A stretch of DNA of 64,000 nt, from NCBI GenBank assembly GCA_965223405.1, contig CBDCWO010000006.1:186001-250000 (forward strand). The letters run 5' to 3'. Below the pieces are notes generated by a model. The model saw only the letters and a program-made list of their open reading frames with translations. It had not been told where the DNA came from and made no database searches. The stretch is from CBDCWO01 sp965223405. GTDB taxonomy: Bacteria; Bacteroidota; Bacteroidia; Chitinophagales; Saprospiraceae. The position numbers were made by a program, and so were the translations under genes. Of the stretch, positions 24,101 to 27,696 are shown piece after piece (within the stretch, counting starts at the first letter, position 1; every line of letters begins with the position of its first letter).

Positions 24101-26958
24101 GTACAATTTATGATAGTATCTGACGGACAAACAATCTCCGGACGCATCGTATCCTGCACCACAATCGTCTGTATACACCTATTCTCATTGCCACAGCTAT
24201 CTATTGCCGTCCACGTCCGATTAATCGTATAGCGGTCTGCACAAATACCCGTTACAATCATATCCGTAAACGTAATTTCTGTAACGACATCCGTACAATT
24301 ATCTGTAGCCGTAGCGGTACCCAAATTACCCGGACTAATATCTTCAGTACAATTTATGATAGTATCTGACGGACAAACAATCTCCGGACGCATCGTATCC
24401 TGCACCACAATCGTCTGTATACACGTATTCTCATTGCCACAGCTATCTATTGCCGTCCACGTCCGATTAATCGTATAGCGGTCTGCACAAATACCCGTTA
24501 CAATCATATCCGTAAACGTAATTTCTGTAACGACATCCGTACAATTATCTGTAGCCGTAGCGGTACCCAAATTACCCGGACTAATATCTTCAGTACAATT
24601 TATGATAGTATCTGACGGACAAACAATCTCCGGACGCATCGTATCCTGCACCACAATCGTCTGTATACACGTATTCTCATTGCCACAGCTATCTATTGCC
24701 GTCCACGTCCGATTAATCGTATAGTGGTCTGCACAAATACCCGTTACAATCATATCCGTAAACGTAATTTCTGTAACGACATCCGTACAATTATCTGTAG
24801 CCGTAGCGGTACCCAAATTACCCGGACTAATATCTTCAGTACAATTTATGATAGTATCTGACGGACAAACAATCTCCGGACGCATCGTATCCTGCACCAC
24901 AATCGTCTGTATACACGTATTCTCATTGCCACAGCTATCTATTGCCGTCCACGTCCGATTAATCGTATAGCGGTCTGCACAAATACCCGTTACAATCATA
25001 TCCGTAAACGTAATTTCTGTAACGACATCCGTACAATTATCTGTAGCCGTAGCGGTACCCAAATTACCCGGACTAATATCTTCAGTACAATTTATGATAG
25101 TATCTGACGGACAAACAATCTCCGGACGCATCGTATCCTGCACCACAATCGTCTGTATACACGTATTCTCATTGCCACAGCTATCTACTGCCGTCCACGT
25201 CCGATTAATCGTATAGTGGTCTGCACAAATACCCGTTACAATCATATCCGTAAACGTAATTTCTGTAACGACATCCGTACAATTATCTGTAGCCGTAGCG
25301 GTACCCAAATTACCCGGACTAATATCTTCAGTACAATTTATGATAGTATCTGACGGACAAACAATCTCCGGACGCATCGTATCCTGCACCACAATCGTCT
25401 GTATACACCTATTCTCATTGCCACAGCTATCTACTGCCGTCCACGTCCGATTAATCGTATAGTGGTCTGCACAAATACCCGTTACAATCATATCCGCAAA
25501 CGTAATTTCTGTAACGACATCCGTACAATTATCTGTAGCCGTAGCGGTACCCAAATTACCCGGACTAATATCTTCAGTACAATTTATGATAGTATCTGAC
25601 GGACAAACAATCTCCGGACGCATCGTATCCTGTATATATATTTTTTGTGTATCTACAGTACTATTCATGCATAAATCGGTAACAGTCCAGATTCTATTTA
25701 TTAATATGTTTGATGGACAGTTTCCCGGAATCAACTGATCAGTATAAGTATAAATCAAATCATCCGACAAAGTACAATCATCAGCCGCTTCAGGCATTCC
25801 TAATGAATTGGTCGTGGTATCAGATGAGCCAAATGTACAATCTAAGGTAGTGTCTGATGGAAAATTTGTATAGTCAGGAGAATCTGTATCAGGTACAAAA
25901 GTGAATTTTCTTATACACATCACTGAATCTTCACCCATATCGTAGACATTATTTCTATTGACATCATTAAAAATTGTATAGGTTCTACATATTAATGTTG
26001 TACTACAAATATCAATGTTACTTGGATCATCAACAGCAGTAATTAGAATTGTATCGCATGGAAAATCACCGATTAAGGTTGTGTCATTAAATCTGGATTC
26101 AAATGCAGAAATGGTCAAGGCTGGATCAGGTATTGGGTTATTACAATCATATAAACCAGGATCGACAGATGAAGGACAAGATACATCAAACGAACAGCAT
26201 AATGACAAATCCACGTCATACTGGATTGTATCCATATCACCCAAGCTATCTGTAATAATTAACTCAACACAATATGTACTTCTTATTAAATAGGTGTGCG
26301 AAGGGTTTCTGGAAGTAGAGCTGCTTCCATCACCAAAATCCCAATCATACATATAAGGATCTGTCATGGCAAGATAGGGATCGCCTCCAGTGCTAGTATT
26401 TACAAAATCTATTTGATTCTCGGTGCTTGTACAATACCATTCAAAATCGGCAACAAGCGGCGCAGCCACCCGGATTTCAGATACTCTCTCGCACTTAGAT
26501 TTACTTAAACCGCAGGTATCCAAAGTAGCACAGGTCTCTAAACTCAAGTCTACATCAACACCTAATAATAAGTTCTTTACTTTTACCTCAGCACCACAAA
26601 TCCACGAGATCGTATCAACTGCAATAGTGTCTATTTGAAATCCAGCAAATTCATTAAGAAAACATTTATCTATATTGAATCCAAAATTATCATCAAAAAA
26701 CACATCGGCTCGAAAATATCCAGTCCATCTGGTGGCGTTATTCGCATTCTCAAATATCATCCAAAGAACTGCTTCCACTGTATCGCCTGGTTCACAATCG
26801 CCTAGTACTTGTTTTAAAGTATCTCCAAGATATGCACCATTCACTTCAACATCTGCTGAAGTACAATTCCAACTATCTGAACAGGCTGGCCATGTTTGAG
26901 ACATAGCATTTATAGCGAAGCAGTAAAAAATTACAATATATATGTAACCTTTTATCAT
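2914..26958 (-). CDS. Giant T9SS-secreted HYR-repeat surface protein (8014 aa), type A sorting domain
   Basis: An uninterrupted 8014-codon frame. Residues 1-20 form a signal peptide (cleavage likely after AMS). A PKD domain lies at about 168-250 (WDFGDGSSS, HTY). Then follow HYR/Ig-like units: 26 near-identical 82-residue repeats (444-2575), 775-residue super-repeats (2576 to about 5150), and diverged units to about 6400. The next part is Cys-rich and less repetitive. A carboxypeptidase-regulatory-like fold (about 7609-7660) leads into two dockerin-like loops (DDLMNGVSTLDL; ADINRSNTISAIDL), and a T9SS type A C-terminal domain (NEPNPF, ending KKMINVK) closes the protein. The product is expected to cross the outer membrane by T9SS and stay on the surface as a very long fibre or adhesin; that role is inferred. 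No catalytic domain was recognised. The long open frames on the opposite strand are by-products of the repeats. Confidence 0.93.
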   Translation of the reverse strand: MIKGYIYIVIFYCFAINAMSQTWPACSDSWNCTSADVEVNGAYLGDTLKQVLGDCEPGDTVEAVLWMIFENANNATRWTGYFRADVFFDDNFGFNIDKCFLNEFAGFQIDTIAVDTISWICGAEVKVKNLLLGVDVDLSLETCATLDTCGLSKSKCERVSEIRVAAPLVADFEWYCTSTENQIDFVNTSTGGDPYLAMTDPYMYDWDFGDGSSSTSRNPSHTYLIRSTYCVELIITDSLGDMDTIQYDVDLSLCCSFDVSCPSSVDPGLYDCNNPIPDPALTISAFESRFNDTTLIGDFPCDTILITAVDDPSNIDICSTTLICRTYTIFNDVNRNNVYDMGEDSVMCIRKFTFVPDTDSPDYTNFPSDTTLDCTFGSSDTTTNSLGMPEAADDCTLSDDLIYTYTDQLIPGNCPSNILINRIWTVTDLCMNSTVDTQKIYIQDTMRPEIVCPSDTIINCTEDISPGNLGTATATDNCTDVVTEITFADMIVTGICADHYTINRTWTAVDSCGNENRCIQTIVVQDTMRPEIVCPSDTIINCTEDISPGNLGTATATDNCTDVVTEITFTDMIVTGICADHYTINRTWTAVDSCGNENTCIQTIVVQDTMRPEIVCPSDTIINCTEDISPGNLGTATATDNCTDVVTEITFTDMIVTGICADRYTINRTWTAIDSCGNENTCIQTIVVQDTMRPEIVCPSDTIINCTEDISPGNLGTATATDNCTDVVTEITFTDMIVTGICADHYTINRTWTAIDSCGNENTCIQTIVVQDTMRPEIVCPSDTIINCTEDISPGNLGTATATDNCTDVVTEITFTDMIVTGICADRYTINRTWTAIDSCGNENTCIQTIVVQDTMRPEIVCPSDTIINCTEDISPGNLGTATATDNCTDVVTEITFTDMIVTGICADRYTINRTWTAIDSCGNENRCIQTIVVQDTMRPEIVCPSDTIINCTEDISPGNLGTATATDNCTDVVTEITFTDMIVTGICADHYTINRTWTAIDSCGNENTCIQTIVVQDTMRPEIVCPSDTIINCTEDISPGNLGTATATDNCTDVVTEITFTDMIVTGICADHYTINRTWTAIDSCGNENTCIQTIVVQDTMRPEIVCPSDTIINCTEDISPGNLGTATATDNCTDVVTEITFTDMIVTGICADRYTINRTWTAIDSCGNENRCIQTIVVQDTMRPEIVCPSDTIINCTEDISPGNLGTATATDNCTDVVTEITFTDMIVTGICADHYTINRTWTAIDSCGNENTCIQIIVVQDTMRPEIVCPSDTIINCTEDISPGNLGTATATDNCTDVVTEITFTDMIVTGICADHYTINRTWTAIDSCGNENTCIQTIVVQDTMRPEIVCPSDTIINCTEDISPGNLGTATATDNCTDVVTEITFTDMIVTGICADHYTINRTWTAVDSCGNENTCIQTIVVQDTMRPEIVCPSDTIINCTEDISPGNLGTATATDNCTDVVTEITFTDMIVTGICADHYTINRTWTAVDSCGNENTCIQTIVVQDTMRPEIVCPSDTIINCTEDISPGNLGTATATDNCTDVVTEITFTDMIVTGICADRYTINRTWTAIDSCGNENRCIQTIVVQDTMRPEIVCPSDTIINCTEDISPGNLGTATATDNCTDVVTEITFTDMIVTGICADHYTINRTWTAIDSCGNENTCIQTIVVQDTMRPEIVCPSDTIINCTEDISPGNLGTATATDNCTDVVTEITFTDMIVTGICADHYTINRTWTAIDSCGNENTCIQTIVVQDTMRPEIVCPSDTIINCTEDISPGNLGTATATDNCTDVVTEITFTDMIVTGICADRYTINRTWTAIDSCGNENRCIQTIVVQDTMRPEIVCPSDTIINCTEDISPGNLGTATATDNCTDVVTEITFTDMIVTGICADHYTINRTWTAIDSCGNENTCIQTIVVQDTMRPEIVCPSDTIINCTEDISPGNLGTATATDNCTDVVTEITFTDMIVTGICADHYTINRTWTAIDSCGNENTCIQTIVVQDTMRPEIVCPSDTIINCTEDISPGNLGTATATDNCTDVVTEITFTDMIVTGICADRYTINRTWTAIDSCGNENTCIQTIVVQDTMRPEIVCPSDTIINCTEDISPGNLGTATATDNCTDVVTEITFTDMIVTGICADRYTINRTWTAIDSCGNENTCIQTIVVQDTMRPEIVCPSDTIINCTEDISPGNLGTATATDNCTDVVTEITFTDMIVTGICADHYTINRTWTAIDSCGNENTCIQTIVVQDTMRPEIVCPSDTIINCTEDISPGNLGTATATDNCTDVVTEITFTDMIVTGICADRYTINRTWTAIDSCGNENRCIQTIVVQDTMRPEIVCPSDTIINCTEDISPGNLGTATATDNCTDVVTEITFTDMIVTGICADHYTINRTWTAIDSCGNENTCIQIIVVQDTMRPEIVCPSDTIINCTEDISPGNLGTATATDNCTDVVTEITFTDMIVTGICADHYTINRTWTAIDSCGNENRCIQTIVVQDTMRPEIVCPSDTIINCTEDISPGNLGTATATDNCTDVVTEITFTDMIVTGICADHYTINRTWTAIDSCGNENTCIQIIVVQDTVPPMFMALPQDTTVDCDGAGNTVIFGMWIDSHGGAMATDDCGVITWDTTVYRTFICGSGPTAPRRDSVLFIAIDACGLADTVTGIFTIQDTTRPAIISNDYMLGDTLTFYCTETVATVQPETMENCTNVLLIEDDVNNMIGCPGERIFRREWVAEDDCGNSDTFYIIIQIVDTLPPVISPMASDMTVECDGMGNSSEFSTWIDNHGGAMATDECSGVSWDTTVYRTVMCGNTYTDSVLFIAIDGCGNADTTAAKFIIEDTTEPVLTDPADITIDCSVSVVALQNWLDTVGGATAMDNCSDTVMWTNNFGMTPDDCGGSSITITFYATDDCGNVDSVIADLTIIDDTPPNITVVASDMTVECDGMGNGIDFSSWIDMQGGAMAMDDCGAVSWDTTVYRMPMCGNTRVDSVLFIAIDACMNADTTIAKFIIEDTTPPMLTVSPSDFSVECDGSGNGIDFSSWIDMQGGAMATDACGMVTWDTTVYRTLLCGNTRRDSVLFIAIDACGLADTMSAIFTIEDTSPPVFSVPASDMMVECDGMGNSGEFSTWIDNRGGAMASDVCGMLSWDTTVYRTVMCGNTYTDSVLFIVIDECDNRDTTRAKFIIEDTTPPIFSVQAGEMTVECDGMGNDSEFGTWIDSHGGAMATDDCSGVSWDTTVYRMDMCGNTRTDSVLFIAIDACGNADTTVAKFIIEDTQAPVMSCPANVTLDCPADTSIAVLGSPTGVSDVCDASPVVTHTDMVTPGGCDGVFDVVRRWYVIDACGNQDSCDQIIVVQDTVPPMFMALPQDTTVDCDGAGNTVIFGMWIDSHGGAMATDDCGVITWDTTVYRTFICGSGPTAPRRDSVLFIAIDACGLADTVTGIFTIQDTTRPAIISNDYMLGDTLTFYCTETVATVQPETMENCTNVLLIEDDVNNMIGCPGERIFRREWVAEDDCGNSDTFYIIIQIVDTLPPVISPMASDMTVECDGMGNSSEFSTWIDNHGGAMATDECSGVSWDTTVYRTVMCGNTYTDSVLFIVIDECDNRDTTRAKFIIEDTTPPIFSVQAGEMTVECDGMGNDSEFGTWIDSHGGAMATDDCSGVSWDTTVYRMDMCGNTRTDSVLFIAIDACGNADTTVAKFIIEDTQAPVMSCPANVTLDCPADTSIAVLGSPTGVSDVCDASPVVTHTDMVTPGGCDGVFDVVRRWYVIDACGNMDSCDQIIVVQDTVPPMFMALPQDTTVDCDGAGNTVIFGMWIDSHGGAMATDDCGVITWDTTVYRTFICGSGPTAPRRDSVLFIAIDACGLADTVTGIFTIQDTTRPTIISNDYMLGDTLTFYCTETVATVQPETMENCTNVLLIEDDVNNMIGCPGERIFRREWVAEDDCGNSDTFYIIIQIVDTLPPVISPMASDMTVECDGMGNSSEFSTWIDNHGGAMATDECSGVSWDTTVYRTVMCGNTYTDSVLFIAIDGCGNADTTTAKFIIEDTTEPVLTDPADITIDCSVSVVALQNWLDTVGGATAMDNCSDTVMWTNNFGMTPDDCGGSSITITFYATDDCGNVDSVMADLTIIDDTPPNITVVASDMTVECDGMGNGIDFSSWIDMQGGAMAMDDCGAVSWDTTVYRIPMCGNTRVDSVLFIAIDACMNADTTIAKFIIEDTTPPMLTVSPSDFSVECDGSGNGIDFSSWIDMQGGAMATDACGMVTWDTTVYRTLLCGNTRRDSVLFIAIDACGLADTMSAIFTIEDTSPPVFSVPASDMMVECDGMGNSGEFSTWIDNRGGAMASDDCGTLTWDTTVYRTPMCGNTYTDSVLFIVIDECDNRDTTRAKFIIEDTAPPIFSAQAGEMTVECDGMGNDSEFGTWIDSHGGAMATDDCSGVTWDTTVYRMDMCGNTRTDSVLFIAIDACGNADTTVAKFIIEDTQAPMLSCPANVTLDCPADTSIAVLGSPTGVSDVCDASPVVTHTDMVTPGGCDGVFDVVRRWYVIDACGNMDSCDQIIVVQDTVPPMFMALPQDTTVDCDGAGNTVIFGMWIDSHGGAMATDDCGVITWDTTVYRTFICGSGPTAPRRDSVLFIAIDACGLADTVTGIFTIQDTTRPAIISNDYMLGDTLTFYCTETVATVQPETMENCTNVLLIEDDVNNMIGCPGERIFRREWVAEDDCGNSDTFYIIIQIVDTLPPVISPMASDMTVECDGMGNSSEFSTWIDNHGGAMATDECSGVSWDTTVYRTVMCGNTYTDSVLFIAIDGCGNADTTAAKFIIEDTTEPVLTDPADITIDCSVSVVALQNWLDTVGGATAMDNCSDTVMWTNNFGMTPDDCGGSSITITFYATDDCGNVDSVIADLTIIDDTPPNITVVASDMTVECDGMGNGIDFSSWIDMQGGAMAMDDCGAVSWDTTVYRMPMCGNTRVDSVLFIAIDACMNADTTIAKFIIEDTTPPMLTVSPSDFSVECDGSGNGIDFSSWIDMQGGAMATDACGMVTWDTTVYRTLLCGNTRRDSVLFIAIDACGLADTMSAIFTIEDTSPPVFSVPASDIMVECDGMGNSGEFSTWIDNRGGAMASDVCGTLTWDTTVYRTPMCGNTYTDSVLFIVIDECDNRDTTNALFIVTDMTPPVLTDPADITIDCSVSVSALPNWLDTVGGATAMDNCGDTVMWTNNFGTSPDICGSSSITITFYATDDCGNVDSVMADLTILDDTPPTINIEASDLIAECDGMDNQAAFSAWIDMQGGAMAIDDCGTVGWDTTVYRIPMCGNTYTDSVLFIAIDACMNADTTVAKFIIMDTEAPTVPMPPNDTLVVCMSDIPVAPTLTAFDTCEGNITGILTEIVTDSNCVNKYTLTRTWTFTDGCSNSDNIQQTIVIRDTIPPVLSGITPDTTIVVNCEDPEPPISITATDNCSLVRIEQVDLMAMGTCPSEDTLTKTWIAIDTCGNRDTLQIKVVFQDTTPPTINPLAQNLMMECDATSNMTAYQNWIDNNGGASATDLCGMVTWDTTVYHMPMCGNTYTDSVLFIAIDECDNRDTTTALFIVTDRTPPVLTDPSDITIDCSVSGNALPNWLDSVGGATAMDNCSDTVMWTNNFGSSPDICGSSSITIRFYATDDCGNVDSVSAELTIIDDTPPTINTPASNTTVECDGMGNQAAFSAWIDMQGGAMATDDCGAVSWDTTVYRMNQCGNTYVDSVLFIALDACINSDTTIANFIVVDLTPPVPPNPPNDTVVECVGDIPLANLLTAIDVCDGPLQAASTDRLIDSTCENQMRIRRTWIFTDGCSNQDSTSQIITVRDTIKPAVWIDGLNSGDTVLLSCEMGEPTFNVMYTDNCIYVRLVENREVLPGRCPEERNINISWTAVDTCGNDSTFRIQIHVRDTVIPILTIPNDTLVSCTADTSAVNLGVATATDNCGVVTISRTNVERSGSCPQEYTLLRIWRAQDECDNFVLDTQYIQVVDTIAPDISPLPMDKTVECGNGQMDSIMAWLNRNGGADATDDCGAIMWSYRFDVIPDACDANGVNAVDVTFYATDECGNVDSAMAILTIVDTENPVITSAMDTTVNCDGSGNMTDFMNWTNNQGGATGMDDCGIVNWTYRVVNSIPGCGNTRVDSVHFIASDLCNNVDSTPAKFMIIDITPPVLTLPNDTMILCHADFSPTGAGMATAIDECSSVLISHRDSPVAGACPQEQTIYRIWMAVDQCDNSTVDTQRIDVIDTIPPVITCPRTSFALCSADEIPIFMSYRHFTDSLGMATDNCLIDTGSFQFERQYQVQIGNTFRVNRVYSIADSCGNVDSCNHLIIVRDVIPPTPVCVDTFCVMADSLGIAYIEVDSIDDGSFDNCGIDTMYITPNILECGFYYNVDIIRIVTLTVIDFAGNVSTCQSIVKVSCPCPLDGLEMTCSDLTNISLGPDCTREIDPGSILNGDAIECYNPYKVTVTDYQGNSYGTTVTEANVGQTLIVTIRDSITGNVCWGEIYVEDKLPPQFVCEVDTISCFDQIPGPPTIEENCQYNPIIEVFGETWEDYGCDDDPILLGKVTRKVRASDEWNSYKECEQIFYIRRETLDSLYCPKDTAIDCCDQDQRGSYKLWDEKYVDFDKDGLPHPKPVIDADGKSIGLVEPPYFVFNLDTVYAWPANQTCQFAIDYKDFVISRCEPTFVIRREWVVKDWCTGVEKKCTQYIKIADNDPPKLKDGALEDLFAKSDEKTCKGHIVLKRPDIIDACLNKFYKNSAEEIGKHINVRFEIAYEDESHPDKKITISGPLEQDQDRTIYLPFGDYEIQYYVADDCWNTAYFTQKVWVADHSPPVAVCDEITQITLDPDSCEVRVYARDLDDGSFDNCCERLHFAVASMNEIDYWRTYWYQKLSECHDEYYLSHHKDEIESKIEAWITCYVFNDYVDLNDCGTDQLVIRVYEICDLPLYDPHVFKGTEHQWYCWNQYDYFACFFRLNYDKIHKYQMPKPDLCDSLVDTRCSMNALITSPGRELNPLCCDYRYKSDQQHWAYVRNVYPEIEALSDTRYSFPERFSECMIEVRLDDKQPPVCEIAPDYSVYCDGVPVQVVVPFKKDGGGNPYVIEYPGFAHQVCNMQGDYLTEGICPENGWYNHVVGEICCVEVPWFEYNSNNELLGYYGGPSLSHYHYDDPCDYQIWAPGNVLSGDHSGWKPIYCKLWLWLDVFDGSGGKPKVEFDQPQFSDNCTPKDSISVSFEDYGELNECGYGTITREWSIADQCNNITECKQSIYVLPRSDYEVIFPADVDVNCATEFSLDASEAGTGGPVISDDECELVGINYHDVRINLSEEACYQIYRTWTLIDWCVFKGDPELHSPRYPDVIVDDRVVAGNDRQCVYRHLKDNGDGIIQYLQVITVRDTIAPELTCSTPQIICNYDEDCEPVLVELHLGTAIDNCSSVDEIRYRYTVQLDGDADDQNIIYGQGNQLSEYLGLGIYNVSLIAADICGNEDTCTTQFAINDCKRPTPYCFDGLATVIMPSSAMVEVWANDFDAGSFDNCTIKENLYFAFDSLGLEPSRKFTCLDIPNGKENLIEVRIWVFDEAGNKDFCTTYILLKDSNADVCDPDISSFAAIQGQIFTSNNQPVNQVSVSVRPDLTYNSDNDGHYMIENVPMHRQYTIDPSRNDDLMNGVSTLDLVAIHKHILRVDTLKTAYQRLAADINRSNTISAIDLVDLRKTLLGITDYFPNNESWRFVDSKHQFENKEHPWIHPETILVPDFQDSIKSADFVGIKVGDINGNVKSSELNQIEIRSNLITQFRLQNQMLLAGQEYVIPVAGYSEVSVSGFQFTLNSKHLSKVYLAPAKIQINNEHIARSKYHPDSYHVSWHAAHGVDFETMDTLFYMIIQPAQDVLLSEAIKVNSDILLAEAYTDDLEVMNIALNVEGQVNNTSKLILYQNEPNPFIETTYIPFEIGYADEVNLILYDENGQYIKEYKGYYQKGKHLIRVDLGDLPNRGVLIYQIYANGTILQKKMINVK
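11505..19233 (-). repeat. 775-residue (2325-bp) super-repeats, three long and one short copy
   Basis: On the minus strand the unit starting DTVPPMFMALPQ begins at 19233, 16908, 15621 and 13296. The spacings are 2325, 1287 and 2325 bp. The last copy keeps about 1.8 kb and diverges near 11505 (RDTTNALF replaces RDTTRAKF). The unit contains about nine HYR-like subunits built on ECDGMGN and WDTTVYR motifs. The copies are nearly identical at the DNA level. Copy 2 lacks exactly 1038 bp (346 residues), in frame. This is a second level of amplification on top of older domain duplication. Confidence 0.93.
19234..25629 (-). repeat. Tandem array of 26 x 246 bp (82-residue HYR-like unit)
   Basis: Twenty-six head-to-tail copies fill 6396 bp with an exact 246-bp period and no insertion or deletion: the same landmark recurs from 25401 (copy 1) to 19251 (copy 26). 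Each unit begins DTMRPEIVCPS and ends IQTIVVQ, with six cysteines (unit positions 9, 17, 35, 53, 69, 75). Copies differ at only a few sites: His/Arg at unit position 56, Ile/Val at 66, Thr/Arg at 74, Thr/Ile at 78, one Ala/Thr in copy 1, and a silent change near the SDT codons in copies 13, 14 and 23. This near-identity points to recent amplification or active homogenisation. Confidence 0.97.
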
Positions 26959-27692
26959 ATATAGATTAGTTGTTATTCGACAAATACTGGGGTAACAGTT
27001 ATATAGAATCGATATTTGGGAATGTCAAATAAGAAATAATATGTGATAAATCACATAGCAACGCATCATGCAACCGCAGGACTATATTCTTATTGCAATT
27101 ACGAATGTAGAATTTGAGTTTTAGAAATTATATTTTTATTCAAAGTATTTTTTCATATATATTAATAGCATATATAACTGATTTTCAATATATTAAGATA
27201 ATATATTACATTCTTCAAATCCCTTAGTTAGTGGTGGCCAGACAATAACAGATAAGATCTGTTGCTAATGTCATTATGTTTTATTTTGCATAATATAAAA
27301 GATATGTTAGGTTTTATTCCTGTTTATTGAACTTTGGATAAATTATTACCTCTATCTTTTTCTAAAATCTTTCATGATTTTAATGATATCTCTTCATTTA
27401 ATTTATTTTAATTCTTTGTATTATTACTATATATGGTTAATTAAAATATTTAGTTATTCTATTAAATAAATACTAAATTTATAACTCCCTATTAAATAAT
27501 TGCTTATTTAATAATTGACCATTTTTTCTTGAAAGTGGCCATTTTTCAAAATGTTTGAGTTTAAGACTTGGCATAAATTTTGCCTTCCACCTGTTATTAA
27601 AACTACTGTGTATAGATAGATTCTCTACCATTCCATTGAAATTTGTGTAATTCTGCGGGAGAGGGTCTATCATACAACTTAAAATTGGTTGT
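26959..27692. promoter_or_regulatory. Divergent AT-rich intergenic region between the two giant genes
   Basis: These 734 bp must hold the promoters of both giant genes. The sequence is very AT-rich and no exact Bacteroidota -33/-7 pair (TTG, TAnnTTTG) stood out; near matches such as CATAAATTTTG at about 27570 have imperfect spacing. Two inverted repeats are clear: a 16-bp palindrome at 27041-27056 and a 9-bp-arm hairpin spanning the start codon of the plus-strand gene at 27670-27696. An 88-codon minus frame across 27479-27745 looks like chance and overlaps the neighbouring start. Confidence 0.6.
27041..27056. promoter_or_regulatory. Palindromic operator candidate ATGTGATAAATCACAT
   Basis: Seven-base arms (ATGTGAT/ATCACAT) separated by AA give a perfect inverted repeat 83 bp upstream of the giant 1 start. 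The half-site resembles CRP/FNR-family half-sites (TGTGA/TCACA), but the spacing is two bases shorter than the classical N6. Regulatory use is inferred from position and symmetry only. Confidence 0.35.
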
Positions 27693-27696
27693 ATGA
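27670..27696 (+). promoter_or_regulatory. Hairpin covering the start codon of giant gene 2
   Basis: TCATACAAC (27670-27678) and GTTGTATGA (27688-27696) are perfect 9-bp inverted repeats with a 9-base loop. The ATG at 27693 lies inside the right arm, so in mRNA the start codon would be paired. It could be a translational control hairpin or a DNA operator. Confidence 0.4.

Noticed and set aside
19234..25629. CRISPR array or satellite-like non-coding repeat
   Set aside because: The repeats are contiguous 246-bp units without spacers and are coding in one frame throughout.
19234..25629. Assembly artefact (collapsed or over-expanded repeat)
   Set aside because: The copy-specific variants are distributed irregularly and the frame is kept, so the array is real in outline; the exact number of 26 still depends on read length.
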